A DNA stretch of 64,000 bases from Gymnopilus junonius (Eukaryota > Basidiomycota > Agaricomycetes > Agaricales > Galerinaceae). Position 1 is the first letter of the stretch, and every line of letters begins with the position of its first letter. The notes below the pieces were generated by a model. The model had not been told where the DNA came from. It searched no databases and was given only the letters and a program-made list of their open reading frames with translations. The DNA is taken from NCBI GenBank assembly GCA_015501075.1, contig JADNYJ010000071.1:123990-187989 (forward strand), read 5' to 3'. Positions 53,347-63,965 of the stretch are shown here, piece after piece. The position numbers and the translations under genes were made by a program.

Positions 53347-56300
53347 TCATCGAGAAAGCCCATCTGCAGCAGCATGATCCTTTCCTGGTACGTGCCGAAG
53401 TGTAAAATTGAAAAGCAGGATTCCAGCAAGCCAGTGATTGGCAGCTGCATTTGGGACCATGTCCAGATTATTGATCATCCCTTTAATATATTTCGCGTTG
53501 ACTTCGACCACCAGATTTTTGATGCCAATGATATAGAGCTGTACATCCTTTAAAGCTCGAAATAGACCATACAGCTTGATTTTAGCCTGAGAGTACCACT
53601 GTTCATGCTCGTTCCATGTAATAGACCCAAAATGCGAAGGGTATCGCTTGTTATCCACTCCGAGCTGAGAGAGAATATATCCAACTGCCATCCACGATGA
53701 GTCAACTGCTAGAATAACTTCGCTTTCAGAGTCATAGTCAATAGCCTTGATTGCCGGCATGACGCCATGAGAACCTTGAGTTTTTCCATAGCCATTAGTT
53801 GTCATTGTTCAAACTTGAAAGGCACATCTTTCCATGTCAGATCAACTAACAGTTTTGCATGCTTTGCATAGTCTTTTATGAATACGCGAATAGTTCCAGT
53901 GTCCCGAGAAAACCTCGGACCTCCATGAGAGATCCACAGACCAGCCAGTCGAGAATTTTCTGTACTCGAGATTCAAGTGGGACTCGACCATCATAGGTGC
54001 AGCGGTTCCTGATGATAATTGCTGACTCTGTGCAAAGGCTTGATTTGGGGCCAGAGAAGTTCCGCCAGCATGCTTGATACGTTGAATAATCTGGTTTACA
54101 TTGTTGAGGTGTTCCCACATGAAGCAGTGTATTCCTGAGTTTCCAGGAATAGTCTCGTACATGCCATCAGGAAGCTCGTACCATGAGATAGGCCCTTTCA
54201 CAGGCACATCGTCAATGAAAGGAATCATTATGTGAGGGATTTCGTCTTGCAAAAGAAAGGTCGTATCTCCGTGTTGAATTTGCATTGAATTGGTATAGCC
54301 CATTGGAATTGAGGTAAGTCAAAATGTTCTGAGGGGTGTCTGAAAAGTGGTCAGGTCCCGAGATTTGACAGCCAGCACCCATTGATCGAATCCCACAAAT
54401 AGATTGAACATCCCGTAACAGGCTCGACCACCAAAAGACTCGGCGTAGGGTTCGACGTGAGGTGGCATTCCGCTGTCCCTGATGGATATCTGATTTAGGG
54501 GTTGCATATCATGGACTAGATGGATAGATTTGCCATCTTTCTTGGTTACAGCAAACCAACGTGAATGGTAGGACGAGTTGGACGGCTCATAGACGCCCGA
54601 TGCTATTTTTGCTTTGATGACATCGATGACTTGGTCGAACATTCCACACGGGATCAGAATATTCCATAGTACCCACGGTATGTGCTCAATAGTGGGAATT
54701 ACCACTGGCTCGAAATAGTTGGATGAAAACTTTCCTTTCTCTGTCTCGTCCCATGCAAACCCTTGTTCTTGCACTCTGAGGATGTAGTGGACGAGTTTTT
54801 CTTCTTCCGGCCAGAGGAATCCATCCTTATTGACTTTCATGCTTTGTTTTTGATCTTCTGTGTACCGTTTCCCAGGCTCAAATTTTGGCAGATGCTCCGG
54901 CAACTCCGGCAACTCGGCTAGCGGATCCGAAGGAACTTTGCGTACTATTCTGAAGTCTTCGGGAAGTGTAGTGGCCACTGGCTTCACTCGGTTTTCGACC
55001 TTTTTATATGCTAGTACATCCCACGTCTTGTCTCGAAGGTATATTTCATACCCAGTTCCATCTGGTTTGTCCATGATGTCGACGTCGAGTACCTGTTGCA
55101 TGTTTTCTATAGAACCAAACAGGTACTGAGCCAGTTTGGGATGGATATCCCCTCGACACTCCTCCTCCTCAGTGTCTTGAGGTACATATTCATCATTTCC
55201 TTCATCGTCAAAAATGTTCTGATAGTCGTCCTCATCGTCTGAGACACTTTCTAACCCTGGCAGGTCGTCCTTGGCCATTACGCAATTTACTTGCAGTTCA
55301 TACATTTCGTCTTCATCATCGGATATGTCCCACAATTCCGGTAGGTCCTCGACTTCATTTTCATCACTGCCATCCATGTTTTCGACAGGCGCCGCGTCTA
55401 CATATCCGACTCGAACAGTGGTCGACTGTTTTTCTCTAGTCGACTGCTTTCTTTCCTTGGTAGGAACTGATATGACAGTGCCTGTATTAGGGTCTTCAAG
55501 CATCAGGCAGATCGATCCATCTGAGGAGACCTTGAGGGATCCTTTGGTTAAGGCAAAGAACGGTAATCCTAAGAGCAGTTCATACGGTGCATCGTCGACC
55601 ACCTGTACTTGTACATAAAACCAGTAACCTCCAATTGTTATTGGTAGGTTATGGAGAAGACCCATTGTGTTGTTGGTCGACAGGTTGGCCGTCTGCATCT
55701 GCATGAGGTGGTCAGCTCGTACTGGTACACCAAGTTGTTCCCATTTATCCCTTCGTAAAATTAATATCATTGATCCAGTGTCAACGAGCGCTTCAACTAT
55801 AAGTCCACCATTGAGTTCAACATCGATTGTGCGCAGCTCCACTGAATGCTTAGCCACGATGAGGTTAGAGTCTGTTTCAGGCAAGGTACACCCATCTCTG
55901 TGGAGTTTGTTTTCTTGCTGACAATTTTGCCAATTTCCATTAGAAATTAGGTTGACATCTATCAGACTGCTTTCCATTGGTGATACTCGCTTGGTCGAAA
56001 TTAGTTCCTTCAATTGCTTGCAGACGTCAGGAGAAATAGCAAGCAATTCCTTTGCAGTAAGAGTCACTGTGCTTTCCAGGCTTCTCTGGACTACAGCGCT
56101 GATAACCTTTGGGTCTTCTATAGGTGTAACATATTTATATTGGGGTACCGTATGACTTGCTTGAGGAGAGCTCGATAACTTGGCTTGGGGTGCCTTCGAT
56201 ATGGGAATCAAATTTGGTTTCGGTACATCATCCTTTCCACTGTTGGAAGGCTTCATCTGACTCATCTTGCTGCATGTATTTGGACCACTGGGTTTCGAAC

Positions 56301-56508
56301 CCTGACTGCTTAATTTTCGTCTCGTTTCCTTGACTCTTTTTGACACTGTAGCTGCAAGAGTTTGGAATAATTCCAGCTCATCTGCCTTGCATTGAGAGAT
56401 GAATGTCTCCTCCGAATCTGAGTCACCGAGCTCTTCAATGCTCGCTGACGCTATTTCACATACCTCAACAATATTTGTAGACACTGTAGCCATGTTGGGG
56501 TTCGCCAT
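53347..56508 (-). pseudogene. Element II Pol: protease, reverse transcriptase and RNase H (broken)
   Basis: Starts MANPNMATVSTN at 56508, in the same frame as gag and 15 nt beyond its TGA. Protease active site is ALVDTGSMILILRRD. The RT begins at about 54700 with KIASGVYEPSNSSYHSRWFA and VTKKDGKSIHLVHDMQPLN. A TGA at 54319 interrupts TPLRTF and the same frame continues as MGYTNSMQIQ. The catalytic YxDD motif is FIDDVPVKGP. A frame break follows near 53840 (DLTWKDVPFKF lies in another frame). RNase H shows ILAVDSSWMAVGYILSQ and ends HVPGKDHAAADGLSR followed by TGA at 53347, where relatives have RRP. Both TGAs are consistent with former CGA. Confidence 0.85.
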
Positions 56509-56523
56509 CCTCCAATTATCGAT

Positions 56524-57441
56524 TCACTCCTTGATGTTTTGCCCATTTGCAAGCCTTGGCAAGACTTTTGACCCATCAGCAACCACAATTTGGTTGTTCT
56601 GATCATGCCGGCACCATCTGTTCGACATATATTCCACGAGCTTCTGGCACTGCCAGATATAGTGATCTAGGTCTGAACAGAATGCACACCCTGGATTTTG
56701 GGGGGGTTGCCTGTAACCTGAGGAATTATTTCCAGGTGCAAGTTTCAACTTTTTCATGATAGTCATGGTGAGAGCATCCCATTTAGGGTCATCATCATTG
56801 GAATTTAGGCCCGAAGCATCGTAAATTTCCTGTTTAACTGTTGTTTTTGCTTTGGCTGTTTCAGCAACCGGTGCCACAGAAGGTTGGTGAGGTGCGATCA
56901 TTATTGCTGCTTTGTAAATTTCACCTAACTCCCAAGGATCATCTGGGTGGTGGTCGGGTTTTTTTAATTCGCAGCTGATCGCATACTTGATGCCTAAACT
57001 CAATGTGGAGACCCTGCATAAATAAATTGGAAATTTCCTGTCTGATAGGCGAGATTTCGCTTTTAGGAAGGTTGACATCCTGAGAAAGGTGTGATAATAT
57101 TCTCTGAATTGGTTTTGGTTTTTAATCGTCACTGCTGCATTGTCTTCTATGAATAGTTGTAGATCTGTGATGGAATATTTCTGATCTCCATCTGCGCCAG
57201 GGTAGAGTTTGGCGATTTCATCCTTAAAGGTCTTCCATACATTTCCATTTGCTGATGGCTGTTGTTCCCAGAGTTCAGCATCATCAGGTTCGGCATACAT
57301 GATTGCCCATTCTATAATTTCTTCATCTGTGAGAGAGGCTGCTTGGCCTAGTTTGTAAACTTGGTTGAGAAACTGCATCAAAGAATTTGCTTGTCCATCA
57401 AACTTGGGTGCCGAGGCATGACCACACGCTGGCATCGTCAT
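56524..57441 (-). CDS. Element II Gag (305 aa) with CCHC zinc knuckle
   Basis: Starts MTMPACGHASAPKFDGQANS. The capsid-like helical part (MQFLNQVYKLGQAASLTDEE, KLYPGADGDQKYSITDLQ, YYHTFLRMSTFLKAKSRLS) matches Element I, followed by KKPDHHPDDPWELGEIYKAA. Near the end is CAFCSDLDHYIWQC, a CX2CX4HX4C knuckle that binds RNA. The frame is intact. It ends with TGA (GAG TGA ATC) directly before the same-frame pol, so gag and pol were either one polyprotein (if TGA was CGA) or separated by a suppressible stop. Confidence 0.82.
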   Translation of the reverse strand: MTMPACGHASAPKFDGQANSLMQFLNQVYKLGQAASLTDEEIIEWAIMYAEPDDAELWEQQPSANGNVWKTFKDEIAKLYPGADGDQKYSITDLQLFIEDNAAVTIKNQNQFREYYHTFLRMSTFLKAKSRLSDRKFPIYLCRVSTLSLGIKYAISCELKKPDHHPDDPWELGEIYKAAIMIAPHQPSVAPVAETAKAKTTVKQEIYDASGLNSNDDDPKWDALTMTIMKKLKLAPGNNSSGYRQPPQNPGCAFCSDLDHYIWQCQKLVEYMSNRWCRHDQNNQIVVADGSKVLPRLANGQNIKE

Positions 57442-57865
57442 CTTGGTTCGATTTTGTGTTGTGATTGGTGTAATTAGAGTTGTGAGTGCTGGTAATCATG
57501 TTCTGTTGGCAATGGCGCGGTCGAAATTTATATATCTGGCCAGTCTTGACCAGTCTACAGCGACAAAACGTGGAGGTGTAGGTGACTCTCCGTCAGGTGA
57601 TGGTGTTAATAAGGGATCCGTGGGTGTGTCCATGACAATGGATCGGTCCTCCAGCATGTAAAAGGAATCCATGGTGTAGTTGACAGTAATGTAGAGGCCA
57701 GAAAAAACCTAAACAGGTCTGCACCTAAAGAATAGACAGGAGCTAGTGTGGCTGCCCTTGATTAGATAAAAAAAAGGAAATCAAGACTGGGTAGGGCCTA
57801 TTTTGTTTTTAAGTTTCTGCTTGAAACAAATAAAAACCTAGAACCCCCTCGCGGTGGGCTCCAGA

Positions 57866-58503
57866 TGAAATGTATCCATTTGGTACAGATTGGGAAAGGG
57901 GTTTGAGGGGGATCTGAGGTTGTAGAGCTATGAGGACTCCGTCACTCTGTTCTAGGAATTTGTTCAAGTAGAACAAAATGGGTTGAGTTATGTAATGATG
58001 ATAAGATTATCTGTAATAAAATGAGACTGAACGTTTACAGTTTCGAGCGTGTGAGTGGAAATCAGGGGGTGATATTCACTAGAGAATTTTTCTGGCTACT
58101 ACATTCCTCTTTTTTATACTTGTCTAGCTAGAAATATTCTACCGAAATTTTTATCTAGTGACGAAAATTTTAGCTACTGAGTAGTTGGTGATTAGCAAAT
58201 AAACTGAGTGGTGATCAAATAAAGGGGCTGAATATGAGATTCTCGTCATGAAGGGGAGGTAAAGTAAAAGAAAGGGGGCACCATATTTGTACCAATTAGG
58301 AAGGATCGGCGGCGTTGAGTCGTTGCTGATGCCAGCGGATAATTAAATCATCGAAAATAGAATTGGATGTATAGTTTGTACCTCCGATGTTGTCCATTTA
58401 TCATGCTTGGTGTTGGCGCGCGTCTTTTCAGGCAGAACCTGGAACAACTGTCGGATCATGCGTATACCGATTTTCCATGCGTAGTCAGAGCGCACACTCC
58501 ACA
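57866..58503 (-). repeat. Element II LTR (right, 5' LTR in element orientation)
   Basis: 638 bp, one base shorter than the left copy (CTCGTG versus CTCTG). The primer-binding site ends two bases inside. Confidence 0.9.
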
Positions 58504-58507
58504 ATAA

Positions 58508-60405
58508 CTTGACAATCGCCTCATGACCTTTTGTCGAAGCTATCATGAGGGGAGTATGATCCTCGAGGTCAACTGCATTAACATCAATATCTTCGTAAGT
58601 GAGCAGTAGTCGAACAACTTCTTCATGGCCATCAAAGCAAGCTGAGGTGAGCACTCTGTATTGATGTGAATACCAACAAGTATAATGCGAAATAGTTGCA
58701 TTAATGTCAACTTTTTGGTGAGAGAGGACTAGTTTGATGAGCTCAGGATCATTCTTCCTGGAAGCATAACAAAGAATGTCGGCAGCGTAAAAGGTGAGAT
58801 CGAGGTCTTTTCGAGCAAGAAGCATCAGGAAAATTTCCTCATGTTGGCAGCTCCAAGCTATGCCGAAGGCAGTTCATCCTCCAGTGTCAGTTGCATTGAT
58901 GTCGACTTCTTTGTATTGAAGAAGTAATTCAATGACTGCTGGATGATTATATGTGGAAGCATTAATAAGAGCTCAACCACTGTGTCTTGAGAGATCAAAG
59001 TCTTTCTGAGCAAGAAACAGTCAAACAATTTCTGGGTGCCCATACTTGCAAGCTATGCTAAGGGCAGTTTCACCATTGCTGTAAATTGCATTGATTTCAA
59101 TTTCTTCGTGAGTGAGGAATAATTTGACAATGTCACCGAAGCCATTCGTGCAAGCAATAAGGAAAGAATTAATGCCTTGCAGGTGCACGCCAAAAGAGAA
59201 ACCTTTATGAGAAAGGATCAAGCAAACAATCACTTGGTGGCCATTATGAGAGGCTTCACTGAGGGCGGTAATTCCATTAGAGTACATAGCATTGACATCA
59301 GTTTGTTCAAGCAAGAGAAGAGATTGAATGACAGTTTCATGTCCACGCAAAACAGCCACAATAAGTGCTGTCTGACCCAGGGATGTACGTCCATCATGAA
59401 GGTCCTCCACCAATGAAAGAACATCGAGGAACCCATAATACGCCGCTACGTGACATGGCAATAAGTGCTCGACTTCAAATGTTCTAAGCAAAGGTATTGC
59501 TGGTGGCGGTATATGTATGAGTGGATATCTGGGAGTGCTCAAGATCAACTTGGGTACGCAATCGGGAAGGCCATTTTCTCCATAACATGAGTGAGCATGG
59601 TGGCCCCAAAAATTGTATGCATATTCAGTGAATGGCTCCTTGGCCAAAAGTGCTTCAAAAGTGCTCCGATCTTCAACTTTAAATTCCTGAAAACCAACTG
59701 CGAAGACATAGTCAATGCAGGATGTAGTGATAAGAGTGTGTGGTGTTGAAAGTGGGAAGGAGAGCGGTATTGAGAGAGGTTTTAGTGCGATATCTCTGAA
59801 GAAATTGTGCACAGTGTAGTCTGGAATGCATCAGAACAGATTATAAGTAATGGAACATGTAAGAGTGTACTTACGAGCGAGGCGAACCATTTGGCTTTTT
59901 TCATCAATGATGACGAGTCCGCAGCAGAAGTCAGCAACCATTCCAATCGGTGTGATATAGTCATTGATACCTTTAATAGTGCAACTGGACCCTAGCTGGG
60001 CTGCCAGTGCATGCTCCAACTCTTTGGTAGACAATGAACGAACAGCGTGTGTCAACCAAACAAGAGCACTTTTCGCAAGGGAAGCATCTGCCTTGTTCTG
60101 TGTCTCGATTCGTTCTAAAGTAGCCATATACATCTTATCCAGGTCAGACGGAAGAGATGCGGCTACCTTTAAAATTGCATTCTTGTTGTTACACTTGGAC
60201 AACGCATTGACGTGCAATGAGACTGCCAAGAACCTTGATACAATCAGTAATTATTGATGTTTTTGATAATCCGTATACGTACATGCCGTTCGAGTGCTTC
60301 ATCAGACTATCAACGATTTGGTCCTGGAAGTGTTCATCACCCTGTATGATGCGAAGCAGGCGAGGATCCTGAAGTTGATTGGAGAAAGCCAGTCAGCAAC
60401 CTCCC
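58508..60405 (-). pseudogene. NACHT-ankyrin (STAND/NLR-like) gene, C-terminal part, broken
   Basis: The first visible exon (about 60370 down) reads DPRLLRIIQGDEHFQDQIVD and SLMKHSNGM, an intron of about 50 bp follows, then FLAVSLHVNALSKC and LPSDLDKMYMATLERIETQ with LVWLTHAVRSLSTKELEHAL. This is the winged-helix region that follows the NACHT ATPase in fungal NLR-like proteins. After another intron (VRL + DYTVHNFFRDIA) a helical stretch leads to at least nine ankyrin repeats (GQTALIVAVLRGHETVIQSL, GETALSIACKYGHPEIV and others). A frameshift near 59025 and TGA stops near 58975 (HSG-stop-ALINAS) and 58880 (GG-stop-TAFG) break it. Both stops fit CGA to TGA. The NACHT P-loop part is missing or unrecognisable upstream. 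Confidence 0.75.
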
Positions 60406-60954
60406 TCAGTCCTAATTAGATGTTGATAAACTGAGTGATAACGTATTGAAGTCAATAGACAGATGACGGGCGAACTCACTGTCGATGGATCCTTTTCAGG
60501 GGTTGTATACCATATCTCCTCCAACGAATGGAAATTCCACCACTAATACAACATCGCTTGCTCCAGAAAAGCATACATCGACATAGTCGTCCTCTCACGC
60601 GGCGTGAAATCTTTGACATTATTAATGGATGGCATCAAGGACGATGGAAACCTGCACCGTACAAGACTCTGTGCTCCAGAATTTCCCACTGTGTATAGCT
60701 GCAGAGATCTAGTAACGAATTGAGGGCAATTATTAGTGAAGAGTTGGAGCCTGGAGGGCCTGATCCTGAGTGTATTGTGCTGAGGTTACGGGTTACATGA
60801 ACAGAAATCCCACACTGACACACCTTGGAAATCTTATAATCACAGTTAGTCTCACGAGTGTCGACATCCCTGCGACCGTTCCTTGTTTCCGCATGATTGA
60901 TTTCTGGATATTTTGATAGCACCGTTATTTTTTATTTCTTAAAGGACACTACTA
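60406..60954. other. Upstream of the NACHT-ankyrin relic, no domain recognised
   Basis: On the minus strand a frame near 60470-60650 might be the degraded end of a NACHT domain (a VSIVLDAI stretch), but stops interrupt it and no Walker motif is visible. Confidence 0.3.
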
Positions 60955-61350
60955 GCAGGAAATACGGAAGGATAAACCCAGCTTGAAGTTGGAGCTAAAG
61001 ATGGCGACGGCGCATACTACGCATTGGTTGGTACCTTGTGAAGAGCCTTCTCCCGCGCCTTACATCGTCCACGTCAGGGAGCAACCACCACATGCCATCC
61101 CTCCTTGGACGAATATGTCCTTCGCGACACTGTCATTAACCACCACTCACAATCGGCCACTCCTCATCCATTATTATCCTCATCCCGATTCCCAGGGTGA
61201 AAAAAACTTGATCTAGTAGTCCATTCTTCTCGAGAGCTTCCTCTCCTCCATACACGCCTCCAAACAGAACTCCTAGAAAGAGCAGGCACGAGTGGACCAG
61301 TGATACTGAGGTGTAAGACATGGTACGCTGGCGAGCGCGGAAGGCTGCTC
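60955..61350 (+). repeat. Dispersed direct repeat, right copy
   Basis: Counterpart of 41687-42135 in the same orientation. The minus strand from 61321 reads MSYTSVSLVHSCLLFLGVLF, a secretory-type leader, then GVYGGEEALEKNGLLDQVF and a stop at 61136. Probably the first part of a decayed gene. The two copies bracket the retrotransposon/NLR region. Confidence 0.5.
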
Positions 61351-62469
61351 AGGGTTGCTCACCTCCGCCAACGATCCAGCTCACCTTCAAGCTCATGATC
61401 AACCATCCTCTACCCCTCCTTTCTTCACCTGCCCGACTTAGACTACCTATGCGTATAGCAAAGTCCAAAAATCGGCCCTCCACGCACGCTGCTTGCTGCC
61501 TGTTAACTGTGAATGCAATTGAAGCCTGTCGTGTGAAGCAGACAAAGAATGATGGAGGCCAAGTTGTGGGTATCGCCCTTGTTGAGCGGAATCTGTACCG
61601 CCATGACTAAGATGAGAGGTGTGGTCAATTGCATCGGGTGAATAGAGTACGGCAGTGAAGGTTGGGGTTGAAACCGAGTCGCGTAAGACAAAAAGGCGTA
61701 GACATGGAGGTAGAAGAGGAGGAGAAGAGAGAAAAGTGGAAGCATCAATGTGAGTTGCAGCCACCGTATACTGGCTCCCGGGATATGATGTAGCAATGAG
61801 CTCCTCGTATTGACGTGGCAACGACCTATTAACGCTAGTTCACGCCCGCTTCCAATCTCCGCTCATACACATCAGAAAGAAGTTGGGCACAGCGATCCTA
61901 CAACGATCCCGAATTCGAAACGCTGCACGAAGTATGCATACGCAATGGAGCCAAATGCTTGGACACCGCGGACGTGGACGAATCTTCTATACATCCTCAT
62001 TCTGTAGGGACGACCCTCGGTACCGATCAGCTCCACCCTACCCATTCAAGCCTAAGCCTCCATAGAAAACACGCCCATAGTGAATGAAGGTTGGGCAGAC
62101 ATGTGGCTGTGCTGACGATCAAGAGGTGGGGTGTCATCCCAACTGCGCTCGGTTTGTGTCCCAGCCGCATCCGCACGCGCCAACGATTTCACCCCGTGTT
62201 ATGTATGCTCGAAACTACGATATTGCCGAAGGTGAGGGCAGCGGGATGAGCACAGTGGGATGGTGTATTCATCGCGTCACGTCGTATCTGATGTCGACGA
62301 GGGGAATCGTCAGTCCATCATTGCTTTCGAGAATCTTAATAATACTTACCTTCTTTGAAGGATTGGGTACTCTGCAGTTGCAACAACGAGTTATCGATCA
62401 TTTTATGCCGAAGGCTCTATGAACCGAGAATCCACATGGTCTGCTGATCCATCTCAGAGGTACGTATAT
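61351..62469. other. Intergenic, no gene recognised
   Basis: Short frames only (61447-61821 minus and 62084-62422 plus are the longest), without motifs that I recognise. Confidence 0.35.
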
Positions 62470-62681
62470 CACTGCTGGCACTGAGTAGTGTTTCTTGAGT
62501 AAACAGTACCTGGGAAACATGTCATATGACTTTTTTTCCCCTGTTTTTCTTGAGAAACACTGGTCGGCCATACCAATTAGGCAAGGCCGAATGCTGGTTT
62601 CTGGAGAAACATCTAAAAAAATCAGGTGACGTGTTTCTTTCATGCTGTTTCCCAAAGAAACAGAGGTTGGTGCCAGCAGTG
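62470..62681. mobile_element. 212 bp MITE-like element with short inverted ends
   Basis: Ends are CACTGCTGGCAC on the left and GTGCCAGCAGTG on the right, a perfect 12 bp inverted repeat, flanked by TAT on both sides (62467-62469, 62682-62684). The interior repeats GTTTCTT/AAGAAAC words several times. No coding sequence. TA-type duplication suggests a Tc1/mariner-like mobiliser. Confidence 0.65.
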
Positions 62682-63089
62682 TATGTGCCTCCTGGTCACT
62701 AGTCATCCCCTTATTCTAACCCATCCGTTTACCCTACGACTAAGACTATTTCGGATCTGTGGAGGGCGGCACCATCTTCAGTCGTTCAGAGCTCTTTGGA
62801 TCGGACTTTGGATGCAAACGTACTTGCCAGGGCAAATGTGTGGACGACAAATATTCCGAGCTCGATGAGTACCGCCAGAAGTTGTGAGCCGACCTTCCGG
62901 TATGTTTCGACCTGCCACTTTGGGCGAAACTGCAGGCACTGAAGGACGATTAATTAGTATAATCGAGGACGTTATGATTGTCAGTACCTGCGCTTGAATA
63001 CATGAAATAACTTATCACGAGGAACATGTTATGCTCCGTCAAGGTTTAGTCTAATATTCATCGTTGACGCCAAGACTTTTCGTGTCAGC
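62682..63089. other. Possible decayed upstream exons of the next gene
   Basis: One frame (about 62735-62900) reads LWRAAPSSVVQSSLDRTLDA and RANVWTTNIPSS before a GT, which could be an exon, but I could not connect it to what follows. Confidence 0.25.
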
Positions 63090-63452
63090 GCATGGAGACA
63101 TGGGGGGTGGGCTGATGGCTATCACTTCGCACGTTGAGGGCCACCCCCGTCAGCAAACAACTCTTCGCTCCAGACCTTCAACCCCAACGTCGTCGAGCTG
63201 CAGAGTTTCATCGTGCGGCCCCCTTCTCGAACGGACTGGAAACTATTTATCTCGGGCGCTCACGCAGCCTAGTTCTTGGCGTGCCTATCGATTTGCGGGC
63301 TTCATCGTTTGGTCTCTTGACGACTCTACGACCCGCATTTACCGACATTTTCGCCGTTTACTCAGACTCAGCAAGTCCCTAGTTGCTGTGAGTTCAACCC
63401 ATATCTGTCTAGATATACTACTTCACTGACCTGACAGCAGTTTGGAGAAAGG

Positions 63453-63965
63453 ATGTCCAACGTCACCTGCTATGGCTTCAAATGCACCACCATCAGCACC
63501 TGGGAGCCCACCCTACGCACCTGCTGTCAGTCGCCTACCAACAGCACTTCCAGCAGCACCACGGGCGGACGATCCGTCAATGAATTCGGAGAATTCTTCT
63601 GCGCAGGCAACGCCCTCGGACCCACCGTGACCTGCTTCAATCAAACGTTCCAAGCGCAAAAATCGCAGTTCGACGTGTACACCCTCGATTGCTTTGACGA
63701 TGTTGGGGATTTGGTGGACGCGGGGGCGGTGAGCACGAGCAATAGCACGGCGTTTGCGTGTTCGAAGAATTTTTTGTCGAATTGTTATGATACGAATGGG
63801 AATAAGACGGAAGATCCGAGAAGTGGGTCAGGTTGCGGGAACGGGAGTGGGAGCTCAGGGTCTGGTTCTGGCTCGTCGTCGGGTGTGATACCGATTCTGT
63901 TTAATCCGAAGTGGCCTGTGTTGATAGTTGCGACTTTGCTGCTATCGAGTTTCGTGGTCGGATGA
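63453..63965 (+). CDS. Probable GPI-anchored Cys-containing surface protein (C-terminal part, start uncertain)
   Basis: The frame MSNVTCYGFKCTTISTWEP to a stop at 63963-63965 has about ten Cys, several N-glycosylation sites (NVT, NST, NQT), a Ser/Gly-rich linker (SGSGCGNGSGSSGSGSGSSS) and a hydrophobic end (WPVLIVATLLLSSFVVG) after small residues, which is the form of a GPI-attachment signal. It has no signal peptide at this ATG, so earlier exons must exist. Stretches at 63100-63400 (NPNVVELQSFIVRPPSRTD and RFAGFIVWSLDD) lie in other frames and may be those exons with errors. A likely acceptor ends at about 63440 (CTGACAGCAG). Function unknown, probably at the cell wall or plasma membrane. 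Confidence 0.5.
   Translation: MSNVTCYGFKCTTISTWEPTLRTCCQSPTNSTSSSTTGGRSVNEFGEFFCAGNALGPTVTCFNQTFQAQKSQFDVYTLDCFDDVGDLVDAGAVSTSNSTAFACSKNFLSNCYDTNGNKTEDPRSGSGCGNGSGSSGSGSGSSSGVIPILFNPKWPVLIVATLLLSSFVVG

Larger units (their letters stand above)
50172..58503 (-). mobile_element. Element II: full-length, degraded Ty3/gypsy LTR retrotransposon inserted in an ankyrin gene
   Basis: LTRs at 50172-50810 (639 bp) and 57866-58503 (638 bp) are direct repeats. On the minus strand they start TGTGGAG and end TTTCA. The 4 bp target duplication ATAA stands at 50168-50171 and 58504-58507. The primer-binding site TGGAGCCCACCGCGAGG lies next to the right LTR and the purine tract CCCTGGGAGA next to the left LTR, both as in Element I. 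Internal order on the minus strand is gag, protease, RT, RNase H, integrase, the Ty3/gypsy order. The reading frame is broken by several TGA stops and some frameshifts. A plus-strand open frame lies between integrase and the 3' LTR. Confidence 0.92.

Noticed and set aside
43784..58503. Ascomycete-style RIP
   Set aside because: The changes sit at CpG in mixed orientations rather than at CpA, and the organism looks like a basidiomycete.
61447..61821. Minus-strand 124-codon frame
   Set aside because: Proline- and leucine-rich text with no start context, no family and another open frame over the same bases. Probably chance.
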